This document shows, piece after piece, positions 46,961-55,006 of a stretch of 64,000 nt of DNA. Numbering within the stretch: position 1 is the stretch's first letter; every line of letters starts with the position of its first letter. The notes beneath the pieces were generated by a model. The model worked only from the letters and a program-made list of their open reading frames with translations. It searched no databases and was not told the DNA's origin. The translations under genes were made by a program, and so were the position numbers. Origin of the DNA: an uncultured Clostridium sp. (GTDB taxonomy: Bacteria > Bacillota > Clostridia > TANB77 > CAG-508); contig CAMXJY010000001.1 of assembly GCA_947244325.1 (NCBI GenBank), positions 107,322-171,321 on the forward strand. Direction: 5' to 3'.

Positions 46961-47141
46961 TTAATATATATATTAATTTTGTCTACTATTGTCTTATTTT
47001 TACTCATACTAAAGCAAAAATAAAATTAATAATTTAATAAAATTTTTAAGAATATTCCCTATTTAATAATAAACATGAATATTATCATAAAATTTGGAAA
47101 AACTTTTTATAGATATTTAAAAGAAAGGATTGTGATTTATT

Positions 47142-47315
47142 ATGACAAGCAAAGAACTTTTATATGTTGAAGATGCTTTAGGACATGAAAAATTTATGAA
47201 ATGCTGTGCAAGCAAAACATCTTCTAAATTAACAGATGCTAAACTTTCTAGTTATGTAAAAGAATTAGAAACTAAACATCAAGAATTATACAATAAATTC
47301 TTAAATTTATTATAG
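47142..47315 (+). CDS. Short spore-coat-like protein
   Basis: A 57-aa ORF beginning MTSKELLYVEDALGHEKF and ending ELYNKFLNLL, with a CC pair near residue 21. It is preceded by AAAGGA 11-12 nt from the ATG and is followed after 9 nt by a CotF-like gene. The composition and partner suggest a small coat or spore-associated helical protein. Family assignment is by context and weak similarity. Confidence 0.65.
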   Translation: MTSKELLYVEDALGHEKFMKCCASKTSSKLTDAKLSSYVKELETKHQELYNKFLNLL

Positions 47316-47324
47316 GAGGAAAAT

Positions 47325-47570
47325 ATGGAAGATAGAGATTTAATGGAAAACGAATTATTAGTTATTAAAGGTGTATGTGATTTATATCTTCATGGAGCGA
47401 TTGAATCATCAACAGCTGATGTACACTGTGCTTTCAAAGAAGCATTAAATGAATCTTTAGATATTCAAAACAAAATATACAATTTAATGGCTGAAAAAGG
47501 TTGGTATAAAGCTGAAGCAGCTGAACAACAAAAAGTAGACACTGCTAAACAAAAATTCTCAGCACAATAA
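47325..47570 (+). CDS. CotF-like spore coat protein
   Basis: The 81-aa helical protein contains LMENELLVIKGVCDLYLHGA (about 5-24) and QNKIYNLMAEKGWYKAEAAE (about 51-70), typical of the CotF (Coat_F) domain found in clostridial and bacillary coat proteins. It starts with ATG 6 nt after AGGAGG and lies 9 nt downstream of the 57-aa gene. Expression in the mother cell is expected, but I cannot identify the sporulation sigma promoter. Confidence 0.75.
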   Translation: MEDRDLMENELLVIKGVCDLYLHGAIESSTADVHCAFKEALNESLDIQNKIYNLMAEKGWYKAEAAEQQKVDTAKQKFSAQ

Positions 47571-47582
47571 TTTATGTAATTT

Positions 47583-47658
47583 AAGGAGTATTCTATATAA
47601 ATTGTCAGAAAACATTAAATATTGCACCTTTTTTAACAATTTAGCAAGAATGCTCCTT
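47583..47658 (+). terminator. Long terminator-like hairpin after the coat genes
   Basis: AAGGAG-t-ATTCT pairs with AGAAT-g-CTCCTT over about 50 nt, with inner AAATTGT/ACAATTT arms. The 3' side is followed only by ATAAATTTT, so termination is plausible but not certain. Confidence 0.5.
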
Positions 47659-47677
47659 ATAAATTTTATATAATATA

Positions 47678-48448
47678 TTATCCTAAAGTTACATCTAAAA
47701 TCATCATAATTACAAATCCGATTGTAACTCCTATTGTTCCTAAACTTGCTAATTCTCCTTTTTGAGATTCTGGAATTAATTCATCTACTACTACATAAAT
47801 CATTGCTCCAGCAGCAAATGATAATAAGTATGGTAATATAGGCACAATTGTAGAAGTAAGTAATAAAGTAATAAATGCTGCTATTGGTTCAACAATTCCT
47901 GATAAAACTCCATATAAAAAAGCCTTCTTTTTAGACATTCCATCACTTTTTAGTGGCATTGAAATAATTGCTCCCTCTGGAAAATTTTGAATTGCAATTC
48001 CAATTGCTAAGGCAAAAGCTCCTGCTATTGTAACTCCTGTATTTCCAGATAAAACACCTGCAAAAACTACTCCAACTGCCATTCCTTCTGGTATATTATG
48101 AAGCGTAACTGCTAAAACCAGCATAGTTGTATTTTTTAATTTTGATTTTATTCCCTTTGCCTTTCCTCCTTCTAAATGTGGAACTATGCAATCTATAACA
48201 AGTAAAAATAATATTCCTAATATAAAGCCCACTACAGCTGGTATCCATGGTATCATTCCTTGCTCTTCCGCCATCTCTATTGATGGTATTAATAAAGACC
48301 AAATAGATGCTGCTATCATAACACCTGATGCAAAACCTAATAATATTTTTTCAACTTTTTTACTTAAACTATTTTTCATAAAAAATACCATTAGTGCACC
48401 TACTGTTGTTCCAAAAAAAGGAATAAGTATTCCTAAAACTATTTCCAT
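47678..48448 (-). CDS. ZIP-family metal transporter
   Basis: The 256-aa inner-membrane transporter has eight predicted helices. The metal-path motifs are in helices 4 and 5: AVTLHNIPEGMAVG (about 113-126) and AIGIAIQNFPEGAIISMPL (about 147-165). A small charged loop (EGGKAKGIKSKLKN) precedes helix 4. It is probably for Zn2+ or other divalent cations, as in ZupT/GufA types. It starts with ATG behind GGGAGG. Confidence 0.9.
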   Translation of the reverse strand: MEIVLGILIPFFGTTVGALMVFFMKNSLSKKVEKILLGFASGVMIAASIWSLLIPSIEMAEEQGMIPWIPAVVGFILGILFLLVIDCIVPHLEGGKAKGIKSKLKNTTMLVLAVTLHNIPEGMAVGVVFAGVLSGNTGVTIAGAFALAIGIAIQNFPEGAIISMPLKSDGMSKKKAFLYGVLSGIVEPIAAFITLLLTSTIVPILPYLLSFAAGAMIYVVVDELIPESQKGELASLGTIGVTIGFVIMMILDVTLG

Positions 48449-48583
48449 TATTTTTTCCTCCCACTATATAGTATTCATATTATGTAAAACGTTCCACAAT
48501 ATTTACCAAAGATTTTATATCATACTTTAAATGCCTCAAAGCCTTTATTTAGTATAAATTTGGAAAACTTATATATTATATAA

Positions 48584-48618
48584 AGCAAAAATATCTAGCT
48601 TTCACTAGATATTTTGCT
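48584..48618. terminator. Terminator of the 48629 ATPase gene
   Basis: AGCAAAATATCTAG pairs with CTAGATATTTTTGCT on the minus strand around a GTGAAAG-type loop. It lies 10 nt past the stop codon. Confidence 0.8.
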
Positions 48619-48628
48619 TTCCCGAATT

Positions 48629-49207
48629 TTAAATCATATATACTTCATCTACTCCCATCTGGAGCATATTCTCATTGATTTGAATCTGCATGAAACCATA
48701 CTCTTCTTCAACATCTTCCCATAGCCCTGGTCTTGCTCTTTTATCCATCTGAGATGTTATTCTCCTTACAATTTCTTGTTTTTGAGGATTCAAAACCAAT
48801 AAAATTACTTTGGTGTAGCATCCCTGCAATCTTTGCAGCATCTCCACTCTTGCCGCAGGATGTACCACACCAGCATCAACAATCGCAACTCCCTCTTTTA
48901 ATTTTTCTTTTATATTATCATAAAAAATTAAATGTATCTTTTTATCCATTTCCATAGAAAAAGGAATATTGCTATGTTTTTCTAAATACTCTCTCAGAAT
49001 CTCATCTAAATTTACTGTTTCAAATTCGGGGAAATTTTTCTTACAGTAGGTTGTTTTTCCTGCACCTTGAACTCCTACCATAAAAATTAAAAGTCTCTCA
49101 TTCCGATTCTTCTTAAGAACCTTTCTTTTGTTAAAGTAATGGTAAATTTCACCATTTCTTTTCATAAAAGGATACTTTTCACACAATTGTTTTTTTATAT
49201 CCTCCAT
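48629..49207 (-). CDS. AAA_33/zeta-toxin-like P-loop ATPase or kinase, probably acquired
   Basis: The 192-aa protein has Walker A MVGVQGAGKTTYCKK (about 43-57), an Asp-containing NLDEILREYL (about 66-75) and the Arg-rich lid IVRRITSQMDKRARPGLWED (about 147-166). This is the zeta-toxin/polynucleotide-kinase fold. No antitoxin partner is adjacent, so a toxin role is not supported. Codon use is richer in GC than the neighbours (GCC, CTC, CAG) and includes one CGG Arg codon (49103-49105). It is flanked by its own terminator and a TATAAT-type promoter near 49250. Recent transfer is likely. Confidence 0.7.
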   Translation of the reverse strand: MEDIKKQLCEKYPFMKRNGEIYHYFNKRKVLKKNRNERLLIFMVGVQGAGKTTYCKKNFPEFETVNLDEILREYLEKHSNIPFSMEMDKKIHLIFYDNIKEKLKEGVAIVDAGVVHPAARVEMLQRLQGCYTKVILLVLNPQKQEIVRRITSQMDKRARPGLWEDVEEEYGFMQIQINENMLQMGVDEVYMI

Positions 49208-49260
49208 GAAATCCCTCCTATCTCATGTTGCTTTTTTCACTATCATATATATTATAACAT

Positions 49261-49305
49261 AAAAAATGGCTTAATTAAAGGCTTACCTTAAATTAGACCA
49301 TTTTT
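49261..49305 (-). terminator. Terminator of the 49339 membrane gene
   Basis: On the minus strand AAAAATGG and CCATTTTT close a long stem that includes AAGG/CCTT and TAATT/AATTA pairs, followed by TTTTTTATG. Confidence 0.82.
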
Positions 49306-49338
49306 GATTTTATATTTAATTTTTTATATAATTCAAAA

Positions 49339-49941
49339 TTATTCTTTTACACTTTTCTTTTCTAATCCATAAATTCCGAATCCAATTGCAGCACCTATAG
49401 TCGCTGTAATTAATTGAGTAGTAGTCATAGCTGTTTGTAATGTTGTTATTAATTTTTCTGGAAATACATTAAATGCTCTAAGTAACATAAATCCTGCTCC
49501 AATTATTAATACTTTTGTTACTATTCCAACTAAACTTGCTAAAATATAATTTTTTTCCTTTGATATCATAATTAATTTATATGAATATACTAAAGCAAAG
49601 TTTCCAAGCCATATTGCTGGTATCATATATGCCATATATGGTGATGCACTTTTAAATACATATCCACTTAATATTGTTGATATACTTGGCATTGTTATAA
49701 TACCTGCTATTTTTTTCCATCCTTTAATATTTATTGCTGTTACAATTAAAGCTGTATTTACAACTGAACCTACTATTATTTGTGAATTTTGTGTTATAAC
49801 ACTTCCTGCTCCAAAAACTGTTTTAATTAAATTTCCTAAAAAAGTTGGAACTAATAATGAGATTAAAAAAATTAAAATAGTTTGAATGCAATCTACTGAT
49901 TTTGAAAAGTCTTTTATTCTCTTGTTAATTACTTCTACCAT
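49339..49941 (-). CDS. Multi-pass membrane protein of unknown function
   Basis: The 200-aa product has about six predicted hydrophobic helices (about 20-45, 52-70, 78-96, 102-122, 135-155, 170-192). It resembles in size and layout small S-component-like transporters, but I do not recognise a specific family. The ribosome site is unusual: AAAGGGG is separated from the ATG by a perfect 12-bp hairpin (see 49952-49989). It has its own terminator. Confidence 0.65.
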   Translation of the reverse strand: MVEVINKRIKDFSKSVDCIQTILIFLISLLVPTFLGNLIKTVFGAGSVITQNSQIIVGSVVNTALIVTAINIKGWKKIAGIITMPSISTILSGYVFKSASPYMAYMIPAIWLGNFALVYSYKLIMISKEKNYILASLVGIVTKVLIIGAGFMLLRAFNVFPEKLITTLQTAMTTTQLITATIGAAIGFGIYGLEKKSVKE

Positions 49942-49951
49942 TCTTTTATTT

Positions 49952-49989
49952 TATGATATATTTAAAATAAAATATATCATATCCCCTTT
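49952..49989 (-). promoter_or_regulatory. Shine-Dalgarno separated from the 49339 gene start by a hairpin
   Basis: In mRNA order: AAAGGGG (49989-49983), TATGATATATTT, a 6-nt loop, AAATATATCATA, then AAAATAAAAGA and ATG. The stem is 12 bp and perfect. This is the same layout as for queA and aroF. Confidence 0.65.
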
Positions 49990-50161
49990 CTTTTATAAAA
50001 TTTAATAATTAATCTAATAACTTAATTATTTTACTTCTATAAAAATTATATCATTATAAAATCTAAATGCAAGATTTCTTTTAAATTTATTCTTTAAAAA
50101 TTTTTAGTAAAATTTCAAATATCTTACAAGAGCAAATTTTAGTGATTTTTTAAATTATTAT

Positions 50162-50875
50162 TTACTTTTTTAAACTATTTTTTTGTAAAATAATTCTATG
50201 TTTATTTTTATTGTATAAAAATAATACAATCCCTGAAATTCCAAAAGTTATAATATATGCAAGTATTATTGTTCTCCAATTACCATAAATGATGTTACTT
50301 CCTGCAATAGTTGAAGATATAATTGATGGAAATCTCGCAAATGTTGATATAAATAAAAATTTAATAGAATTTATCGGCAAAAGACCGCCTATATAAACAA
50401 ATATATCTTTTGGTGTTCCTGGGACAAAAAATGCCATAAATAATATAATATCTATTTTCTTAGAATTATCCCAAATATCGCTATTTTCCATTTTATCTAT
50501 TTTATCTTTTGATATAAAACTATATATAAATTCTTTTCCAAATTTCCTAACCGCAAAATATATAAAAAATGTACTTAAAAATACTCCTAAATAACAAACT
50601 ATTAAACCACCTACAGGTCCAAAACACATACCTGACAATAATTCAACTGGTTCTCCTGGTAAAATTGGCAAAAATATTTGTACAAAAATTAAACCTATTA
50701 TTGTAAGTACTCCTTCAAATCCTAAACTTTCAATTTTTTGTCTAAATTCAATTCTACCTTTTTCAGTTGAAATATTTTTAAAAAGTGGACCTAATTTAAT
50801 TGTTAAAAACACTAATAGTAATATAAGTAATATGAAAATTATTATTTTTAATATCTTCATTTTATTTTTTTTCAT
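50162..50875 (-). CDS. TVP38/TMEM64 (VTT-domain) membrane protein
   Basis: The 237-aa product has about six membrane helices. LPILPGEPVELLSGMCFGPVGG (split near residues 71-92) and MAFFVPGTPKDIFVYIGGLLP (about 144-164) are the conserved reentrant-loop motifs of the SNARE-associated/DedA-like superfamily. ARFPSIISSTIAGSNI (about 180) is typical of the TVP38 branch. Members are linked to lipid scrambling or proton-coupled processes. The specific role is unknown. It starts with ATG behind GGAG. Confidence 0.85.
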   Translation of the reverse strand: MKKNKMKILKIIIFILLILLLVFLTIKLGPLFKNISTEKGRIEFRQKIESLGFEGVLTIIGLIFVQIFLPILPGEPVELLSGMCFGPVGGLIVCYLGVFLSTFFIYFAVRKFGKEFIYSFISKDKIDKMENSDIWDNSKKIDIILFMAFFVPGTPKDIFVYIGGLLPINSIKFLFISTFARFPSIISSTIAGSNIIYGNWRTIILAYIITFGISGIVLFLYNKNKHRIILQKNSLKK

Positions 50876-50974
50876 TTTTTACTCCATTTCTATATTTGCA
50901 AATTTTATATTGTACAAGTACTATTAAAGTCTTTATTTTATAGAAAATATAAATTTTTTTCAAAATTAAATAAA

Positions 50975-51009
50975 AGAGAGTCTCAATAAAGCTATTTTTG
51001 AGACTCTCT
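50975..51009 (-). terminator. Terminator of the 51054 gene
   Basis: AGAGAGTCTCA pairs with TGAGACTCTCT, 13-nt loop, followed by TTTATTTAATTTT on the minus strand. It lies about 45 nt past the stop of the acquired gene. Confidence 0.85.
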
Positions 51010-51053
51010 ATGACATAAATCAAACTGCAGTCAGTTCAACCGGATTTCACACA

Positions 51054-51329
51054 TTATACATACCGAGCATGGTGCCGATAAGCATACCACTTGCCGTCTT
51101 CATCCTGAAACGCTCCTGAATCTTCTTTTCCTCTGCAAAGCCAGCCTGCTTCCTGATAAATCAGCTGTGCTTTTTTGAGCACGCTCAAGGCTTTTTTTTC
51201 GTTAGCCTCTCCCTTTTCAGCAATAAAAACTTCCTCGCTCACTTTCCGCTTCAGACCGTTTGGGCTATTCTCTGCCATTGGTCTTTCTTCTGCTAACCGT
51301 TCCACTTGCTCCCTTGTAAGGTTGTTCAT
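51054..51329 (-). CDS. Small protein of unknown function, probably acquired
   Basis: The 91-aa soluble charged protein begins NNLTREQVERLAEERP and ends GKWYAYRHHARYV, with a central helix KKALSVLKKAQLIYQEAGWL. I do not recognise a family. It is much richer in GC than its neighbours and uses CGG for Arg four times (51063, 51075, 51246 and 51297), against none in native-looking genes. It has its own promoter (51373-51401), AGGAGG site and terminator. This is the clearest foreign codon signature in the window. Confidence 0.75.
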   Translation of the reverse strand: MNNLTREQVERLAEERPMAENSPNGLKRKVSEEVFIAEKGEANEKKALSVLKKAQLIYQEAGWLCRGKEDSGAFQDEDGKWYAYRHHARYV

Positions 51330-51372
51330 ATGTTACCTCCTGATATAATAAATTGTTTTTTCTAACTTTTTA

Positions 51373-51401
51373 ATTATATCAAATAATTCATAAAAAGTCT
51401 A
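51373..51401 (-). promoter_or_regulatory. Promoter of the 51054 gene
   Basis: TAGACT and TATAAT are separated by 17 bp on the minus strand, about 45 bp upstream of the ATG. Confidence 0.7.
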
Positions 51402-51421
51402 GCATTTCAATGTTTTTTATA

Positions 51422-52654
51422 TTATTCTTTAATATAGTTAAGTTTTATAATATTATCTAATTTTACAATTCTTGTATGTTCTATTCTTTCCCATTTAGCT
51501 TCTTTTTTCATTAATGCTGATATGTTAATTGGTATCCAAGTAAAGTAGAATAATGGCAAACTAATTATTCCTTTAATATAATTTTTGACTGGCTTTTTAT
51601 TAATTTTTATTACAAATATTGCCATAAATATACTTGCTATATACCACATTACACCAAATAAAGCTTTAGTTACAAAATCTATAGGTGGATTTTCCACAAG
51701 TTGTACCATCATATGCAATATAAAAGTTACTGCTCCTGTTAATTGTATAACTGGTGCTAATAAAAATAATAATGAATCAATTGAAGCAAAATTTCTATTT
51801 TTAACAATATCTCCTAGTAATTCTTTTGAATATAATTTTAAACATTGAAGCGTCCCTACAGACCATCTTTCTCTTTGTTTCCATGATTGAACTAAATTAA
51901 TTGGTTGTTCATCATAAGTTATAGCTTCTTCTGCAAAGGCTATTTTTTCGTTTGTAAGTGCACATTTTACAGATAATTCTATATCTTCTGTCATTGTATT
52001 TGATGAATATCCCTTTTCTTCTATCAATTCTTTTGAAATCATAAATCCTGTTCCATTTATAAAACTTGACCAATTAATATTCATTCTTGCTTTATTTAAA
52101 AAATAATTTTGAATCATATAGTGAAGTGAATATGAACCTGAAACCCATGTATCTGATGGATTTTTACTATCTCTATATCCTTGTGCTAATCTATATCCTG
52201 AGCAAAGTACATTGTTCATTTTTTCTATAAAATTCGGATGTACTATGTTATCTGCATCAAAAATAATATATGCATCATAATCATACTCTCTTAAATAATC
52301 AAAAGCATGTCTTAATACATCACCTTTTGATTTCATTTGAATATTATCACAATTTATAATTTTAGCGGCTCTCTCTTTTGCTACATTTTCTGTATCATCT
52401 ACACAATTATTAGGTAGAACAAAAACATCATATAACTCTTTTGGATAATTTTGATTATTTAAACTGTCTAATAAATTTCCTATAACTTTATCTTCATTTC
52501 TTGCTGGAATTATACAAGCAAGTTTTTTCTTTGTTTTAGAATTTTTTATTTTACTACTTGTTTTTAATACACAAACTCCAGTAATAATATAAAAAATCAT
52601 ACACATTGCTGACATTATATCAATAACTTTTAATACTTCTTTTATAATAATCAT
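51422..52654 (-). CDS. Membrane-bound processive-type glycosyltransferase family 2 (paralogue)
   Basis: The 410-aa paralogue of the 4924-6165 gene has an N-terminal helix, GT2 domain and C-terminal helices. It shows IPARNEDKVIGNLLDSL (about 48-64), a DDTENV site (about 87), FDADNIVHPNF (about 130), TEDIELSVK (about 224) and QRERWSVGTLQC (about 253). The D,D,D,QxxRW set is complete. The ATG at 52654 follows GGAG by 6 nt; the longer start at 52666 overlaps that ribosome site. The leader contains a 12-bp hairpin and 11-bp-spaced direct repeats. A repeat (F) lies upstream, as repeat A does for the paralogue. Confidence 0.85.
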   Translation of the reverse strand: MIIIKEVLKVIDIMSAMCMIFYIITGVCVLKTSSKIKNSKTKKKLACIIPARNEDKVIGNLLDSLNNQNYPKELYDVFVLPNNCVDDTENVAKERAAKIINCDNIQMKSKGDVLRHAFDYLREYDYDAYIIFDADNIVHPNFIEKMNNVLCSGYRLAQGYRDSKNPSDTWVSGSYSLHYMIQNYFLNKARMNINWSSFINGTGFMISKELIEEKGYSSNTMTEDIELSVKCALTNEKIAFAEEAITYDEQPINLVQSWKQRERWSVGTLQCLKLYSKELLGDIVKNRNFASIDSLLFLLAPVIQLTGAVTFILHMMVQLVENPPIDFVTKALFGVMWYIASIFMAIFVIKINKKPVKNYIKGIISLPLFYFTWIPINISALMKKEAKWERIEHTRIVKLDNIIKLNYIKE

Positions 52655-52695
52655 AATTTTCTCCATTCTACTTACACTATAAAATGAAGGTTTGC

Positions 52696-52730
52696 ATCTA
52701 ATAGGAATTTTGGAGGATTTCCTATTAGAT
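52696..52730. promoter_or_regulatory. 12-bp hairpin in the second GT2 leader
   Basis: ATCTAATAGGAA pairs perfectly with TTCCTATTAGAT around an 11-nt loop. The AATAGGAA/TTCCTATT core is shared with the M4 hairpin of the modular repeat, but flanks are unrelated. Confidence 0.5.
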
Positions 52731-52767
52731 ACATTCCTTATTAAATTATTTACATTATATAAAAGAT

Positions 52768-52808
52768 TTATTAAGAAAAAATAGAGAAATTATTAAGATT
52801 TTATTAAG
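52768..52808 (-). promoter_or_regulatory. Direct repeats with 11-bp phasing upstream of the second GT2 gene
   Basis: CTTAATAA occurs three times on the minus strand with starts 11 and 22 bp apart (arms at 52768-52775, 52790-52797 and 52801-52808). TATAAT follows about 10 bp downstream of the last. TTAATA at 11-bp spacing resembles response-regulator sites such as the PhoP box (TTAACA repeats). The regulator is inferred, not shown. Confidence 0.45.
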
Positions 52809-52962
52809 AACAAAAGTGGACATTATGAAAATTGCAAAAGAAAAAACTTATTGCAAATGTCCACGTTTTTGTTCTGCGTGCCAAATTTACGTTAGTAAAT
52901 TTGTGTACAAAATTGTCGAAGGCTTTCTTTAGTAGGAAGTCCAGAGGACTTTCCTACTAAAG
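52808..52962 (+). repeat. Modular intergenic repeat, copy F1 (M1-M3'-M4)
   Basis: M1 is GTGGACAT pairing with ATGTCCAC. M3' is CAAATTTAC-gtta-GTAAATTTG. M4 is CTTTAGTAGGAAGTCC-aga-GGACTTTCCTACTAAAG (52927-52962). The last G is the first base of the next unit, so F1 and F2 are fused head to tail in the 473-bp gap between the GT2 gene and argS. Confidence 0.88.
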
Positions 52963-53141
52963 AACAAAAGTGGACGATATTTAATATAAAAAACTATACT
53001 AAATTCGTCCACGTAATTCCTCTGTATAACTTATCAGCTTTAGCTTAACCTATCTGTAATTCACGTTGTTCATACAGCTAGGATATCTATATCACTAACG
53101 TTCCTAGAGCTAAGAAATGTACAAATATTGGCGAAGCCTTT
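52962..53141 (+). repeat. Modular intergenic repeat, copy F2 (M1-M2-M4 start)
   Basis: M1 is GTGGACGA pairing with TCGTCCAC. M2 (53019-53119) is nearly identical to copies C and E, but M3 is missing: AAGAAATG runs directly into TACAAATATTGGCGAAGCC. M3 in C and E is bounded by direct repeats of TAAGAAATG type, so slippage or excision between them would give this form. M4 is cut short at the argS stop codon. Confidence 0.88.
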
Positions 53142-54846
53142 ACATTTTATTTGGCATTTTAATTCCAAGTAATCCTGCTCCTGTTTTAAGAACTGTTCCC
53201 ACAGCTTGACTTAAATATACTCTTGCATTTTGAACATCTTTATCATCATCAATAATTTTATTCTCATTATAAAAATTACTATAGCTTTGACTTAAAAGTA
53301 CTAAGTATCTCGCTAAAATTGAAGGTTCATTTTTTTCTACAACAGACATTAATATATTTTCAAAATTATAAAGATTTGTTAAAACTTTTAGACTTTCTTT
53401 ATCTTGTAATAATTCTAATTTTACTTCTTCTAATTTTGGAATATATCCAGCCTTTTCTAAAACACTTTTTGTTCTTACATAAACATATTGAATATATGGT
53501 CCTGTTTCTCCATTAAAGTTTAAAACTATATCCCAATCAAATATTTGATCTTTTATTATAGTAGTACAAAGATTATTAAATATAACTGCTCCTATTCCTA
53601 TTTTTGTAGCTTCTTCTATTCTATTGTCCATATCAGGATTTTTCTCTTCTATAACCTTTTGAACTCTGTCTATTGCTTCTTGCAATAGCTCGTCTACTTT
53701 AATTACTGTTCCTTCACGTGTAGACATTTTTCCACTTGAAAGCCTTACCATTCCATATGCAACATGCTCTAAACCATTTAAACATTTTTCAGGAATGTCT
53801 AAATATTTTGCAACTTCAAAAATTTGTTTAAAATGTAAGTTTTGTTCATATGCAACGACATACAAACATTTATCAAAATCATATGTTCTACTTCTATAAA
53901 GTATTGCTGCTAAATCTCTAGTAGCATATATTGTAGAGCCGTCTGATTTTTTTATAATGCAAACTCCTAATCCTTTATCTTCTAAATCTACAATTTTTGC
54001 ACCTTCTGAATCTTTTAAAACGCCTTTAGATTCTAACTTAGCAACTACTTCATCCATCTTATCAGAGTAAAAAGCCTCTCCATTTAAAGAATCAAATTTT
54101 ACTCCTAATAAATCATATATTCTTTGAAATTCTTTTAAACTTAAATCTTTAAATTTATTCCATAGACTAATGAAATACTCATCTCCCTCTTCAATTTTCT
54201 TGAAGTTTTCTCTACAAATCTCTAAAACACTTTCATCTTCTTTACAAAGATTATTTATTTTAACATATATATCCATAAATGATTCTATAGGATTTGATTC
54301 AATATCATATTCATTTCCCCATCTTTTATATCCTTCAATCATTTTTCCAAATTGAGTTCCATAATCTCCTAAATGATTGATACCTGTTACATTATATCCT
54401 AAAAATTTATAAATATTATATAATGCTGAACCTATAACAGTATTTCTTAAGTGTCCTATATGAAAAGGTTTTGCAATATTAGGAGAAGAATATTCAACTA
54501 ATATATTTTTTCCATTTCCACTATTATTCGAACCATAATTTTCTTTTTGATTATCTATTTCTTGTAAAACATTTTTGGCAAGAATTAGTTTATTTATATA
54601 AAAATTTAAATACCCACCCGCTATATCTATTTTTTCTATATTTTCATCAAGATCAATTTTCTCTTTTAATTCATTTGCTATAACTGGTGGAGCTTTCCTT
54701 AATACTTTAGCAAGTTTAAAACATGGGAACGCATAATCTCCCATATCATCATTTGGTGGTATCTCTATATAGCTTACTATTTCTTCCACATCTACTTCTG
54801 CTGCTTTTGCAATTTTTTCTCCTATGACTTTTTTGAAATCAATCAT
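53140..54846 (-). CDS. argS: Arginyl-tRNA synthetase
   Basis: The 568-aa class I synthetase has an N-terminal additional domain (about 1-105), the HIGH motif in SSPNIAKPFHIGHLRNT (about 119-135), INHLGDYGTQFGKMI (about 154) and an active-site GKMSTREGTVIKVDELL (about 373-389) in place of KMSKS. A DALR anticodon-binding domain (about 445-568) follows. No T-box leader is visible upstream; a promoter within the 54882-55005 element could drive it. This is the enzyme that would charge any tRNA for arginine CGN codons. Confidence 0.96.
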   Translation of the reverse strand: MIDFKKVIGEKIAKAAEVDVEEIVSYIEIPPNDDMGDYAFPCFKLAKVLRKAPPVIANELKEKIDLDENIEKIDIAGGYLNFYINKLILAKNVLQEIDNQKENYGSNNSGNGKNILVEYSSPNIAKPFHIGHLRNTVIGSALYNIYKFLGYNVTGINHLGDYGTQFGKMIEGYKRWGNEYDIESNPIESFMDIYVKINNLCKEDESVLEICRENFKKIEEGDEYFISLWNKFKDLSLKEFQRIYDLLGVKFDSLNGEAFYSDKMDEVVAKLESKGVLKDSEGAKIVDLEDKGLGVCIIKKSDGSTIYATRDLAAILYRSRTYDFDKCLYVVAYEQNLHFKQIFEVAKYLDIPEKCLNGLEHVAYGMVRLSSGKMSTREGTVIKVDELLQEAIDRVQKVIEEKNPDMDNRIEEATKIGIGAVIFNNLCTTIIKDQIFDWDIVLNFNGETGPYIQYVYVRTKSVLEKAGYIPKLEEVKLELLQDKESLKVLTNLYNFENILMSVVEKNEPSILARYLVLLSQSYSNFYNENKIIDDDKDVQNARVYLSQAVGTVLKTGAGLLGIKMPNKM

Positions 54847-54881
54847 TTAAAACATTTCCCTTCTTAAAAAAATGATTTAGA

Positions 54882-55005
54882 CATTGGGACAGAGTTCTTG
54901 CATGCAAATGATTTTATTATAAAAATAATAAAACACAAACTCAAACTCTTTTATAATCCCATACTCTAATTATATAAAAAAACACACAAGAACTCTGTCC
55001 AAATG
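54882..55005. mobile_element. 124-bp inverted-repeat element (MITE-like) upstream of argS
   Basis: The ends are 19-bp inverted repeats with one mismatch: CATTGGGACAGAGTTCTTG (54882-54900) and its near complement (54987-55005). No ORF lies inside. Like the palindrome at 30678, it begins with TGGGAC. Its interior holds a promoter directed at argS. No flanking target duplication is obvious to me. Confidence 0.6.
54916..54944 (-). promoter_or_regulatory. Promoter inside the inverted-repeat element, reading into argS
   Basis: TTGAGT and TATAAT are separated by 17 bp on the minus strand, about 70 bp upstream of the argS start. Transcripts would carry only one arm of the inverted repeat. Confidence 0.65.
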
Positions 55006-55006
55006 C

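Noticed and set aside
48485..48560. Possible further degenerate M4 copy (AAAGCCTTTATTTAGTA and ACAATATTTACCAAAG)
   Set aside because: Short matches in AT-rich sequence, no second stem arm and no M1; could be chance.
48629..49207. Zeta-type toxin of a toxin-antitoxin pair
   Set aside because: No epsilon-like or other antitoxin ORF adjacent; the gene is alone with its own promoter and terminator.
54847..55006. T-box riboswitch upstream of argS
   Set aside because: No T-box core sequence, no specifier loop and too short a leader; the space is filled by the inverted-repeat element.
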